From Clostridiales bacterium UBA6330 (GTDB lineage: Bacteria; Bacillota; Clostridia; Oscillospirales; CAG-272): a stretch of 64,000 nt of DNA. Shown piece after piece: positions 1-8,148 of the stretch. The stretch lies in the NCBI GenBank assembly GCA_002438075.1, contig DJSQ01000212.1, positions 23,312-87,311 on the forward strand, given 5' to 3'. The stretch's first letter is position 1; every line of letters begins with the position of its first letter. A program made the position numbers and the translations under genes. A model generated the notes under the pieces. The model was not told the origin of the DNA and did no database searches. It saw nothing but the letters and a program-made list of their open reading frames with translations.

Positions 1-324
1 CTCATAGGAGCGGGCGAGATAGTCACGCAGGAGGCGGGCGGCTTCCTCGGTGCCGATGTCCGAATGCAGAATGCCGTATTCGTCGATGCGGTCGCCGCCC
101 GTGGCAAGACGGACCGAGAGGGAATAGCCCGCCTGCGGGAGTGAGACGTACTCGGTCAGATAGTCGGCATCGGCGGCGCGGAAGTCCTCCGAAAGGGAAT
201 CATCCGCGAGGTCCGCAAGCTCGGCGGCGGATAAATCATTCAGATAATTGCGCGGGGTCGCTTTCCCGCATCCCGCCAAGGACAGGACAAAAAGCGCAAA
301 AAGGAACGGCAGAAATCGTTTCAT
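1..324 (-). CDS. Putative lipoprotein, DUF4358-like (partial, runs off left edge)
   Basis: Reading leftward from the ATG at 324 gives an open frame of 108 codons with no stop before the window edge, so the C-terminus is missing. The N-terminus is a lipoprotein signal: basic MKR, a hydrophobic stretch and a LAGC lipobox with the acylated Cys near residue 19. A GGAGG Shine-Dalgarno (plus-strand 330-334) lies 5 nt upstream. The rest is soluble and mixed alpha/beta, with a segment reading IDEYGILHSDIGTEEA that recalls the DEIGIF-like signature of DUF4358, a family of small clostridial lipoproteins of unknown function often near SGNH hydrolases and MBOAT acyltransferases. The SGNH gene lies just upstream, which fits that association. 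The family call is tentative; the lipoprotein call is firmer. Confidence 0.6.
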   Translation of the reverse strand, partial: MKRFLPFLFALFVLSLAGCGKATPRNYLNDLSAAELADLADDSLSEDFRAADADYLTEYVSLPQAGYSLSVRLATGGDRIDEYGILHSDIGTEEAARLLRDYLARSYE

Positions 325-335
325 ATAAACCTCCG

Positions 336-371
336 AAAAAACGGGTACACTGTACTGTCAGTGTACCCGTT
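336..371 (-). terminator. Intrinsic terminator between the SGNH hydrolase gene and the lipoprotein gene
   Basis: A perfect 13-bp inverted repeat (340-352 with 359-371, 6-nt loop) reads on the minus strand as a GC-containing stem followed directly by a run of five to six T. It follows the stop of the SGNH gene by about 10 nt. The T run abuts the Shine-Dalgarno of the downstream lipoprotein gene, so it may act as a partial terminator or attenuator within the operon. Confidence 0.8.
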
Positions 372-381
372 CTCTTTGGTT

Positions 382-1068
382 TTATGCGTTCACGGCTTGC
401 CGCAGAGCGCCGAGAAGCGCTGCGTATGCCGAGGCGGTCAGGTGGATGCCGTCGGTTGTGAAATCGGCGCGCAGGAAGCCTGCGGGGTCGGTCAGCGCCG
501 TGGCGGTATCGGCATAAATCAGGTCGGGGTCGGAGGAGCAGAAGTCGCGCAAACGGCGGTTCAGCTCGGTCAGGCGGCGGTTGATTTCCTCCGGCGGGAC
601 CGAAAATTTCCAGTCGCATTGGTGCGTCGCGTCGGCAACGGGCGCGACCGATTGCATGACGATCCGCGTCTCGGGCGAGACCGCACGCACCGCGTCAATC
701 AGCTTGCGGTAAGCGCGGAAAAACGGCTCGGGACGCTCGGCGGTTGACAGAATGCCGTTCAGTCCGAACGACAGGACCAGAATCTCGGGGCGGTAAGCCG
801 CCGCCATTTCCGCAGGCGTTGCGCTTTTCCCCGTTGCATGGTCGGTCAGCGTGCGCGAGAGAATGCCCGAATCCAGCCGCATGGTGCCCGACGCATTTGA
901 CCAGACCCGAATCGGGTCAATCCCGCCGCGCAGGGCGAGATGGGAGGTGGTCGACTCCCCGAAAAAGGTCATGTGCGCGATGGGGTCATCCGATTCCGCG
1001 CGGAGCGGGAGCGGGAATAGCAGGACGAAAAGCCCAAGCAAAAGGGCAATCACACAGAGTTTTTTCAT
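382..1068 (-). CDS. Exported SGNH/GDSL-family hydrolase
   Basis: 228 aa with a signal peptide (basic start, long hydrophobic core, likely cleavage after LRA-24). The mature part has the SGNH order of motifs: GEST with the probable nucleophile Ser39, an Asn block in FGLNG, and a C-terminal DGIH holding the catalytic Asp/His. Such enzymes are esterases or O-acyltransferase partners acting on polysaccharide or other envelope esters; the substrate cannot be read from sequence. It starts 18 nt after the stop of the upstream membrane-protein gene. A 6-bp hairpin (1070-1075 with 1080-1085) covers the weak ribosome-binding region, suggesting translational coupling. Its neighbours, a membrane protein and a lipoprotein, support an envelope role. 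Confidence 0.85.
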   Translation of the reverse strand: MKKLCVIALLLGLFVLLFPLPLRAESDDPIAHMTFFGESTTSHLALRGGIDPIRVWSNASGTMRLDSGILSRTLTDHATGKSATPAEMAAAYRPEILVLSFGLNGILSTAERPEPFFRAYRKLIDAVRAVSPETRIVMQSVAPVADATHQCDWKFSVPPEEINRRLTELNRRLRDFCSSDPDLIYADTATALTDPAGFLRADFTTDGIHLTASAYAALLGALRQAVNA

Positions 1069-1086
1069 AGCGCCACCGATGGCGCG

Positions 1087-1479
1087 TCAGTCCTCCTCCC
1101 GAATGCCGCGAATACGCTTGCGCGTCAGCAGGACGATTGCAAAGGCAATGGCGTAAACCAGCGTGAAGAATACGATTGCAAGCAGATTCTTCACCGCCGT
1201 GTGCCCGCCTGCGGGAAGCCACAGGAAAAGGAAAAACGCGAGCATACAGAACAGATAATGAAGCAGGAGCCGCGCCCAGCCCGCCAGCGCGGTGTGACGG
1301 TAGATTGTACCCGCCGCCGCGAGAAACAGTCCGCAGGGCAAAAGCAGGAGAAAGCGGGGGATTTCAATGCTTCCGTCCCCATTCCCCTCGGCAATCAGCC
1401 GCAGGAGCATCAGCCCAACGGCAAGCAGGGTGAACCACAGGCAGGTCCCCGAAAAAAGTCGTTTGATGAGTTGTTTCAT
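1087..1479 (-). CDS. Small polytopic membrane protein, function unknown
   Basis: 130 aa, dominated by about four hydrophobic segments (roughly residues 12-30, 42-60, 68-88 and 98-118) with a basic and acidic C-terminal tail (RKRIRGIREED). No family was recognised. A GAGGAG Shine-Dalgarno lies 9 nt upstream of the ATG. It is the first gene of the leftward operon with the SGNH hydrolase and the lipoprotein, so a role in envelope modification is plausible by context only. Confidence 0.6.
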   Translation of the reverse strand: MKQLIKRLFSGTCLWFTLLAVGLMLLRLIAEGNGDGSIEIPRFLLLLPCGLFLAAAGTIYRHTALAGWARLLLHYLFCMLAFFLFLWLPAGGHTAVKNLLAIVFFTLVYAIAFAIVLLTRKRIRGIREED

Positions 1480-1517
1480 ATCGGTCGGCTCCTCAAAAAT
1501 AAGATTCCCACCTTATC

Positions 1518-1546
1518 ATGATACTATACATTCGGTGACTTTGCAA
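1518..1546 (-). promoter_or_regulatory. Candidate promoter for the leftward envelope operon
   Basis: On the minus strand TTGCAA (1546-1541) and TATCAT (1523-1518) are separated by 17 nt, a reasonable sigma-A promoter 40 nt upstream of the first gene's ATG. It is divergent from the nusB promoter. Neither box is perfect. Confidence 0.4.
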
Positions 1547-1627
1547 GTGGTTTGGCAAAAAATTTACAAAAGCAGAGCCCGAAAACGAAAAACTTGCATA
1601 AAAAATGATTTTTATACATTTTTACTG

Positions 1628-1655
1628 TTGACTTTTCTGTTTTTTGCGGTATAAT
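1628..1655 (+). promoter_or_regulatory. Sigma-A promoter of the nusB operon
   Basis: TTGACT (1628-1633) and a perfect TATAAT (1650-1655) are spaced by 16 nt in an AT-rich stretch about 70 nt upstream of nusB. No other strong promoter is visible upstream of the nusB-recN block, so this probably drives the whole operon. Confidence 0.75.
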
Positions 1656-1725
1656 ATAAGGTATACTATAGAATGGGATACTGTGGCTGACGGCGCGGTG
1701 TCCGCAAGGAAAGGATCATTCCAAA

Positions 1726-2187
1726 ATGGCAGCAATAAAACGGCGCGATGCACGCGAGGAGGTCTTTCGCCTCCTGTTTGAGACCGAATTCCACGGGGAG
1801 ATGTCTCCCGAGGACATTTACCGCCTTGCGATGGAGGACCGCGATTTTGAGGACGACCGTTACATCCGCGATACCTATTTCGGCGTGCGGGAGAAGCGGG
1901 AGGAATTGGACGCAATCATTGCCCGCCACGCAAACGGCTGGAGAACCGACCGCATCGCGCCCGTATCGCGGAATATTCTGCGCCTGTGCGTTTACGAGAT
2001 GAAATGGGGGCGGGACGTTCCTGTTGTGGTGGCGCTCAATGAGGCAATCGAGCTGGACAAGCGGTTTGACGACCCGAAGGCGAAAGCCTTTGTCAACGGC
2101 GTGCTCAACGGCGTGAAGAACGAGCTGGAAGCCGAGAGCGCCAAGACCGCCGCGCAGGACGGAAGCGGAGAGGACAAGGCAGAATGA
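1726..2187 (+). CDS. nusB: Transcription antitermination factor NusB
   Basis: 153 aa, matching the all-helical NusB fold: an N-terminal KRRDAREEVFRLLFE helix, a central RTDRIAPVSRNILRLCVYEM segment typical of the family, and the conserved VALNEAIELDKRF...FVNGVLNGV C-terminal helices. NusB binds boxA RNA with S10 (NusE) and prevents premature termination of rRNA transcripts. The acidic tail of about 20 residues is extra. It is first in a long same-strand operon with very short or overlapping junctions; its stop overlaps the next start by 4 nt. nusB heading xseA, xseB and ispA is common in Clostridia. Confidence 0.95.
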   Translation: MAAIKRRDAREEVFRLLFETEFHGEMSPEDIYRLAMEDRDFEDDRYIRDTYFGVREKREELDAIIARHANGWRTDRIAPVSRNILRLCVYEMKWGRDVPVVVALNEAIELDKRFDDPKAKAFVNGVLNGVKNELEAESAKTAAQDGSGEDKAE

Positions 2188-3152
2188 GCGGACCGCTCTT
2201 TGTCGGGTTCGATACCAGCAATTACACCACCTCGGCGGCGGTCTGCGATGCGGACGGCGAGGTGCTTCTGAACGCGCGGACCCTGTTGCCCGTGCGCGAG
2301 GGAGAGCGGGGACTGCGGCAGAGCGACGCGGTGTTCTTCCATGTCCGCAACCTGCCCGACCTGCTGGAGCGGGTGCGGGAGACGGTGCGGGGGCGTGTTG
2401 TACGTGCGGTCGGCTGCTCGGTCAGCCCCCGCCGTGCCGAGGGGTCCTATATGCCGTGCTTCCTTTCGGGCATCATGGCGGCGGAGGCATTCGCGGCGGC
2501 GATTGACGTGCCTGTCCTGCGGTTTGCCCATCAGGAGGGGCATATCATGGCGGCGCTTCATTCGGCGGGCGCGGAGAAGCTGTTGGAGGCGGAGCGCTTT
2601 GCGGCGTTCCATGTCTCGGGCGGGACCACCGAGGTCCTGCTGGTCCGCCCGCGCGCGGACGGCTTTGACGCGGAGATTGTCGGCGGCTCGCGCGATTTGC
2701 ACGCGGGGCAGGCAATCGACCGCGCGGGTGTGATGATGGGCATGGGCTTCCCCTGCGGAAAGGAGCTGGAAGCCACCGCCGCAACGTATGAAGGTCGCGT
2801 TCCCGCCCCGCGTGTGTGTGTCAAGTCGGACGGCTGGTGTCACTTTTCGGGGCTGGAAAATCAGGCGCGGAAGCTGTGGGAGGAAACGGGGGACCGTGCC
2901 TGCGTTTCGGCGTATGTCCTGCGCTTCTGCGCAAAAACACTGGAGGGACTGACTGCGGCTTTGGACGCGCGCTTTCCCGAAATTCCGATTGTTTATGCGG
3001 GCGGCGTGATGAGCAACCGTTATCTGCAATCGGTGCTTGCAAAGCGTGCGGAGACCTATTTTGCCGCGCCCGAATTCTCGGCGGACAATGCCGCAGGCGT
3101 GGCACTGCTGACGCGGCGGAGCGGAATCGGAGGGGCAGACGCATGGCAATGA
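2184..3152 (+). CDS. TsaD/Kae1-like (M22 family) paralogue
   Basis: 322 aa of the ASKHA fold seen in TsaD (formerly O-sialoglycoprotein endopeptidase). Visible are the N-terminal [13 protein letters not shown] nucleotide-binding start, a metal-site motif HQEGH (His116 and His120) where true TsaD has HMEAH, a central [11 protein letters not shown] segment and a C-terminal GGVMSNRYL with DNAAGVA. The changed metal motif and the location between nusB and xseA mark it as the clostridial paralogue rather than the tRNA t6A enzyme itself, so no gene symbol is given. Its real activity is unknown. It overlaps nusB by 4 nt and xseA by 10 nt, implying translational coupling. Confidence 0.8.
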
Positions 3153-4414
3153 GCGCAAAGGAGCCGCTGACGGTTGCACAGCTGAACGAATATCTGCGGA
3201 TGCAGATGGACAGCGACCCGATTCTGGCAAACGTGTTCGTGCGCGGGGAGCTGTCGAACTGCACGGTTCCGCGCTCGGGGCATTTCTACTTTACCCTCAA
3301 GGACGCGGACGCGCAGGTGCGGGGTGTGATGTTCCGTTCCCGCTTCTCTGCGGTCCCGTTCAGACCGACCGACGGAATGCGGGTCATCGTGGGCGGTCGG
3401 GTGACCGTTTATTCCGCAGGCGGACAGTATCAGATTTATGCGGACGAGCTGATTCCCGACGGCGCGGGCAGTCTCGCCCTGCAATTTGAACAGCTGAAGC
3501 GGAGGCTGAATGCCGAGGGGCTGTTTGACGAGGCGCGCAAGAAGCCGCTTCCCGCCATGCCCGAGCGCGTGGGGGTTATCACCTCACCAACGGGCGCGGC
3601 GGTGCAGGACATCCGCAGAATCCTCGGTCAGCGTTTTCCGTGCGCCGAAATGATTCTCTACCCCGCGCAGGTGCAGGGAGAGGGCGCTGCCGAACAGCTG
3701 GCAATGGGAATCCTCTTTTTCAACGCCTACGACCTTGCCGACGTCATCATCATCGGGCGGGGCGGCGGCTCGGCGGAGGACCTGTGGGCGTTCAATGACG
3801 AGCATCTGGCGCGCACGGTTGCCGACAGCCGCGTTCCCGTGATTTCGGCGGTCGGGCATGAGAGCGACTTTACCATCTGCGATTTCGTGGCGGACCGCCG
3901 CGCGCCAACCCCGTCGGGGGCGGCGGAAATGGCGGTCCCCGACCGCAGGGAGCTGAAAAAGACGCTCGGACATCTTGCGGCGCGTCTGACCCGCAGGGAA
4001 GAGGAGCGGATTGAATATGAACGCGGAATGCTGAAACGGCTTGCCGCGTCAAGGGCACTCGGACGACCCGAGGCGCTTCTCGACCCGCTCCGCCAACGGC
4101 TGGACGAGCGGGCGGAACGGCTGGACCGTGCGCTGGCGCGGAGCTTGGAGCGAAAGAGAGGCGACCTTGCGCACGTCTGTGCGGCACTTGAGGCGCGCAA
4201 CCCGCTGACCGTGCTGGCGCGCGGCTATGCGGTGGTGACAAAGGATGGGCGGACCGTGACGCGGGTAAGCGATGCGCAGGTCGGAGACCGCCTGCGGATT
4301 CGTCTTTCGGACGGAACGCTTGCGGCACGGGTCGAGGCGGAGAACGGAAAGGAAGAAAACAATGGCAACAAAGCAACCGAAACAAACGGGACAAACGGGA
4401 AAAATGAAATTTGA
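3143..4414 (+). CDS. xseA: Exodeoxyribonuclease VII large subunit
   Basis: 423 aa. An N-terminal OB fold (about residues 8-105, with the conserved VRGELSN and [10 protein letters not shown]) binds DNA. The catalytic domain carries [14 protein letters not shown] and [16 protein letters not shown] (about 205-220). The C-terminal third is a long charged helical region followed by the conserved [13 protein letters not shown] tail. With XseB it forms ExoVII, which degrades single-stranded DNA in repair. The frame is open much further upstream, but ATG 3143 has GGAGGGG 7 nt before it and gives the family N-terminus, so the start is placed there. Confidence 0.95.
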
Positions 4415-4637
4415 GGACAGCATGGCGCGGATTGAGGAAATCGTGACAACGCTTGACGCGGGAGAGGCGGATCTGGACGAATCGCTGAAGCTCTACCGTG
4501 AGGGCATTGAGCTGGTGCGCGACTGCACCAAGCGGCTGGACGAGGCAACACAGACCGTAAAAATGCTGCAAATGCAGGCGGACGGCAACATGGTGCTGAC
4601 CGACTTTGCGCCTATGGAAACGGGGGAGAAGGCATGA
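4362..4637 (+). CDS. xseB: Exodeoxyribonuclease VII small subunit
   Basis: 91 aa. The helical hairpin typical of XseB is clear: [20 protein letters not shown], then [18 protein letters not shown]. These helices bind the XseA coiled coil, and XseA loses activity without them. It overlaps the end of xseA by 53 nt in another frame. ATG 4362 was chosen over upstream in-frame starts because GGAAAGGAAG lies just before it and the family N-terminus begins soon after. The low-complexity [11 protein letters not shown] leader is a small extension. Its stop overlaps the next start by 4 nt. Confidence 0.93.
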
Positions 4638-5524
4638 CAAACGAGGCTCTGGAGCTGCTGCTGCACCGCAACGCAACGCTGACCGAAAATGCCCTGCGGG
4701 AATACTATACCGATGACCCCGACCTTCAGGTCCTGCTGGACGCGGAGCGCTACAGCCTGTTTGCGGGCGGAAAGCGTATCCGCCCCACGCTGACGCTGGA
4801 ATTCTGCCGTCTGTTCGGCGGAGAGGAGGCGGCGGCTCTGCCGTTTGCCTGTGCCGTTGAGATGGTGCACACCTATTCGCTGATTCACGACGACCTGCCC
4901 TGCATGGACAACGATGATTTGCGGCGCGGCAAGCCGACCAACCACAAGGTGTTCGGTGAGGGCGTGGCGGTCCTCGCGGGGGATGCACTTCTCACGGGCG
5001 CGTTCGAGGCGGCGGCAACCAACACGGCGGCGGGCGCAGAGGTCTCCGCTATGGCGGTGGCGTACCTCGCGGGCTGTGCGGGGCGCTACGGCATGATCGG
5101 CGGGCAGATTATGGACATCGAGGGCGAAAAGCGTAAGTTGACGCAGGACGAGGTGTTCCGTCTGCAATCGCTCAAAACGGGCGCGCTCATCAGCGCCGCA
5201 TCGGTTATGGGTGCGCTGGCGGCGGGCGTGCGGACCGATGACCCCGCAATGGAGCGGGTTGTGCGCTACGCGGAAAACATCGGTCTGGTGTTCCAGATTG
5301 TGGACGATCTGCTGGACCGCCGCGGAGACGAGGCGACCCTCGGCAAGCGCGTTCACGTGGACGAGGAGCATCACAAAAACACGTTTCTGTCGTTCTGCAC
5401 CGAGGAGGAGGCGTGGCTCTATGCCGAGCGCCTGACCGCCGATGCGTGCCGTGCGATTCGCCTCTATCCGTCCTCGGAGATACTGGTCTCCTTGGCGGAA
5501 TGGCTTTTGAAAAGGGAGAAATAA
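4634..5524 (+). CDS. ispA: Short-chain polyprenyl diphosphate synthase (farnesyl/geranyl diphosphate synthase)
   Basis: 296 aa, the usual length. The first aspartate-rich motif is DDLPCMDND (Asp86-87 and Asp91), followed by LRRGKPTNH; the second is DDLLD (Asp224-225, Asp228). GGKRIRPTL near residue 50 binds isopentenyl diphosphate. The enzyme condenses isopentenyl diphosphate with allylic diphosphates to make C10-C15 chains for undecaprenyl and quinone synthesis. It is translationally coupled to xseB by a 4-nt ATGA overlap and its stop overlaps the next start. In related operons dxs follows nearby; here it does not. Confidence 0.94.
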   Translation: MTNEALELLLHRNATLTENALREYYTDDPDLQVLLDAERYSLFAGGKRIRPTLTLEFCRLFGGEEAAALPFACAVEMVHTYSLIHDDLPCMDNDDLRRGKPTNHKVFGEGVAVLAGDALLTGAFEAAATNTAAGAEVSAMAVAYLAGCAGRYGMIGGQIMDIEGEKRKLTQDEVFRLQSLKTGALISAASVMGALAAGVRTDDPAMERVVRYAENIGLVFQIVDDLLDRRGDEATLGKRVHVDEEHHKNTFLSFCTEEEAWLYAERLTADACRAIRLYPSSEILVSLAEWLLKREK

Positions 5525-6000
5525 TGGGACAGGCAATCAAGGAGCTTTTCACAAATTACTGGATTATCAGCGCGATTGTGGCATGGTTCACGGCGCAGAT
5601 TATCAAAATTTTTACGGGTGTTTTCCGTCAGCGGGAATTCTCGGTTCATGCCATGCTGTTCGGGACGGGCGGAATGCCGTCCTCGCACACGGCATCGGTT
5701 TGCGCACTCTGCACGGCGTTTGCCGTGAAGGACGGCTTTGCCTCGCGCGGCTTTGCCATCAGCGCCCTGCTGTGCATTGTGGTGATTACCGATGCGGTCG
5801 GCGTGCGGCGGGAGACGGGCAAGCAGTCGCAGGCGCTGAACACGCTTTTGGGGCGGGTCTTTACCGAAAAGGACAAGAAGCAATTGCCCGACCATTTCCG
5901 CGAGCTGATCGGGCACACCCCGTTGCAGGTTGTCTGCGGTGCGATTCTCGGCGTGGGCGTGGCACTGCTGGTACATCTGATTCCCGTTTTTCACGGCTGA
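5524..6000 (+). CDS. Divergent PAP2 family membrane protein (DUF212, YuiD-like)
   Basis: 158 aa with three to four membrane segments. The DUF212 signature is present: an N-terminal AWFTAQIIKIFTG, then GTGGMPSSHTASVCAL (phosphatase-like SSH), and DAVGVRRETGKQSQALN. The family is distantly related to PAP2/haloperoxidase enzymes, and activity on lipid-linked phosphates is suspected but unproven here. It sits directly behind ispA with a 1-nt overlap, as in many Clostridia, which fits a link to prenyl-phosphate metabolism. The frame is open upstream, but ATG 5524 gives the family N-terminus and lies behind AAAGGGAG. Confidence 0.88.
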   Translation: MGQAIKELFTNYWIISAIVAWFTAQIIKIFTGVFRQREFSVHAMLFGTGGMPSSHTASVCALCTAFAVKDGFASRGFAISALLCIVVITDAVGVRRETGKQSQALNTLLGRVFTEKDKKQLPDHFRELIGHTPLQVVCGAILGVGVALLVHLIPVFHG

Positions 6001-6004
6001 CGCG

Positions 6005-6829
6005 ATGCGGGCGGATGTATTTCTCGCATCGGGCGGCTACGCGCCGAGCAGGGAGCAGGCAAAGCGCCTGATTCTGGAGGGGCTTGTGACGTTGGACGGC
6101 AGGCTCCTGCGGCGCGCGGCGGAGGAGGTCGGAGAAGGACCGCACACGGTCACGGTGTCGGGTCCCGAGCGGTTCGTCAGCCGCGGCGGAAGCAAGCTGG
6201 AGGCGGCGCTCTCCGCGTTCGGCTTGGACCCCTCGGGGTGGCGGGCGCTGGACATCGGCGCGTCCACGGGCGGGTTTACCGACTGCCTGCTTCGCCACGG
6301 TGCCGCAGAGGTCGTTGCGGTGGATTCGGGCGCGGGACAGCTGGCGGAGACATTACGTAACGACCCGCGTGTGCAGTCCCACGAGCATTGCAACGCGCGG
6401 GACCTGACGGCGGACGCAATCGGCGGCAGGGTGCGGCTGATTGTGATGGACGTATCCTTCATTTCCGCCACGTTGATTCTGCCGCGCTTTCCCGCGCTGT
6501 TGGAATCGGTCGGTGACGCGGTCTGCCTCATCAAGCCGCAGTTTGAGGTGGGGCGGTCGAACATCGGAAAGGGCGGAATCGTCCGCGACCCGCGCGCACA
6601 TCGGCTTGCGGTGGAGCGGGTGCTGGACTGTGCCGCATCGCTCGGGCTTTGCGCCGCGGGGCTGATTCCGTCCCCCATTCTCGGCGGGGACGGAAACCGC
6701 GAATTTCTCGTGCATCTGACGGTGGGGCAGTCGGTCCCGCCAATCTCCCAAAAGCGCATCGCGGCAGTGCTCGCAAATACCGAAAAAGGAGACGGCTATG
6801 CTGAAAATTGCGTTGGTAACAAACTTTAA
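6005..6829 (+). CDS. tlyA: TlyA-family rRNA methyltransferase (S4 domain plus FtsJ-like domain)
   Basis: 274 aa. Residues 1-60 form an S4 RNA-binding domain (RADVFLASGGYAPSREQAKRLI), then VSRGGSKLEAAL, then a Rossmann methyltransferase with the SAM loop DIGASTGGFTDCLL (from Asp83), VDSGAGQL and the catalytic-block KPQFE. TlyA enzymes 2'-O-methylate 16S and/or 23S rRNA; some are described as haemolysins, which is historical. It begins 4 nt after the DUF212 gene. Its last 32 nt overlap nadK in another frame, an unusually long overlap, so the C-terminal ENCVGNKL tail is read through the nadK start. Confidence 0.92.
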   Translation: MRADVFLASGGYAPSREQAKRLILEGLVTLDGRLLRRAAEEVGEGPHTVTVSGPERFVSRGGSKLEAALSAFGLDPSGWRALDIGASTGGFTDCLLRHGAAEVVAVDSGAGQLAETLRNDPRVQSHEHCNARDLTADAIGGRVRLIVMDVSFISATLILPRFPALLESVGDAVCLIKPQFEVGRSNIGKGGIVRDPRAHRLAVERVLDCAASLGLCAAGLIPSPILGGDGNREFLVHLTVGQSVPPISQKRIAAVLANTEKGDGYAENCVGNKL

Positions 6830-7676
6830 CATTCCCGAAAAGCTGCGGGCGGCGGCAGACACGGCGGATAAGCTGATCGGAGAGGGCGGAACGGTTCTGA
6901 TCGCCTCCTTCAACCGCGATAAGCTGATGCGTGCGCATCGGAACCGCCCCGAATTCCGTTACCTGCCAATCGATACACTTTATGCCGAGGCGGATATCAT
7001 CATCGTGCTCGGCGGAGACGGGAGCATTCTGGAGGCGGCGCGGCGGGCGGCAATGCGCGCAACGCCGATTCTCGGCATCAATTTCGGCAGGCTCGGCTAT
7101 ATGGCGGAGCTGGAGGCGGGGGAGACGGACGACCTGCACAAGCTCTTCACGGGGGAATATACGCTGGAGAAGCGCTCCATGCTCCGCGTGGACCTGCTCG
7201 GCACGGGCGGGGAGCTGAAGTCCTTCTGCTACGCGCTCAATGACGCGGTGGTGTCAAACGGCTCGGTGGCGCGGGTGATTGATCTGGAGCTGCGCGAGAA
7301 CGGCGAAGCGGTTACAACCTACCGCGCGGACGGGCTGATTATCGCAACCCCGACAGGCTCCACGGCGTATTCCATGTCGGCGGGCGGCGCGATTGTGGAC
7401 CCGACGGTCCCGTGCTTCTGCGTCACGCCGATCTGTCCGCATTCCTTTGCGGCAAGACCGCTGATTTTTTCGGACCGCTCGGTGCTGGAAATCCGCAACA
7501 TCTGCGTGCGGGAAAAACAGCTCTACCTGACCGTGGACGGCAAAATCAGCTTTGAAATGGGGCGCGGACAAACGGTCCGTGTCACGCGGTCCAAGCCGGA
7601 GACCAAGCTGGTGCGGTTCCGCAAAAACGGCTTTTATCGGGTCCTGTGCCGAAAATTGCAGGATTCGCATTTCTGA
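6798..7676 (+). CDS. nadK: NAD kinase
   Basis: 292 aa. The diphosphate-binding GGDG motif is at residues 72-75, followed by LGINFGRLGYMAEL; then the NAD-contact motif LNDAVV and the conserved YRADGLIIATPTGSTAYSMSAGG. The enzyme phosphorylates NAD to NADP using ATP or polyphosphate. A GAAAAAGGAG Shine-Dalgarno precedes the ATG. It overlaps the tlyA end and is followed by argR after 15 nt. nadK next to argR and recN is the standard Firmicutes arrangement. Confidence 0.95.
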   Translation: MLKIALVTNFNIPEKLRAAADTADKLIGEGGTVLIASFNRDKLMRAHRNRPEFRYLPIDTLYAEADIIIVLGGDGSILEAARRAAMRATPILGINFGRLGYMAELEAGETDDLHKLFTGEYTLEKRSMLRVDLLGTGGELKSFCYALNDAVVSNGSVARVIDLELRENGEAVTTYRADGLIIATPTGSTAYSMSAGGAIVDPTVPCFCVTPICPHSFAARPLIFSDRSVLEIRNICVREKQLYLTVDGKISFEMGRGQTVRVTRSKPETKLVRFRKNGFYRVLCRKLQDSHF

Positions 7677-7691
7677 TAAGGAGGGAGCGAC

Positions 7692-8147
7692 ATGAAACGA
7701 AACCGACAGGAAAAGCTCTTGGAGCTGATTTCCCGCTACGAAATCGAAACGCAGGACGAATTGCTGGAGCGTCTGCGTGAGAACGGCTATAACGCAACGC
7801 AGGCAACCATTTCGCGCGACATCCGCGAATTGCAGATTGCCAAAATGACCACGGGCAGGGGGACCTACCGCTATGTGCTTCCCAAGCACGCGGAGCCTTC
7901 TCCCGCAGTCAATTTCAGCGCGGCGTTGATTGATTCGATTATCAACGTGCAGTACGCGCAGAATCTGGTGGTCCTGAAAACCTACCCGGGGCTTGCCTCG
8001 GCGGTTGCGGCGGGCATCGACCGAATGCAGGCAAACCAGATTCTCGGCTGTGTGGCGGGGGATGATACCATTCTGGTCGTGACGCAGGACGAGGACTGTG
8101 CGCGGATGCTCTCGGAGCAGGTGCACGACCTCTTGCGGGGCATCTGA
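7692..8147 (+). CDS. argR: Arginine repressor ArgR
   Basis: 151 aa. The N-terminal winged helix-turn-helix includes ATQATISRDIRELQIAK, the family hallmark. The C-terminal domain has the arginine-binding and trimer-forming GCVAGDDTILV. ArgR senses arginine and represses biosynthesis genes as a hexamer. An AAGGAGGGAG Shine-Dalgarno lies 5 nt before the ATG. In clostridial genomes argR is found in this operon for reasons apparently unrelated to arginine genes. No arginine genes other than argS are nearby. Confidence 0.95.
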   Translation: MKRNRQEKLLELISRYEIETQDELLERLRENGYNATQATISRDIRELQIAKMTTGRGTYRYVLPKHAEPSPAVNFSAALIDSIINVQYAQNLVVLKTYPGLASAVAAGIDRMQANQILGCVAGDDTILVVTQDEDCARMLSEQVHDLLRGI

Positions 8148-8148
8148 T

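Noticed and set aside
2816..3142. Upstream extension of the xseA reading frame
   Set aside because: It would overlap most of the TsaD-like gene; the extension has no ExoVII similarity, while ATG 3143 has a strong ribosome site and the family N-terminus.
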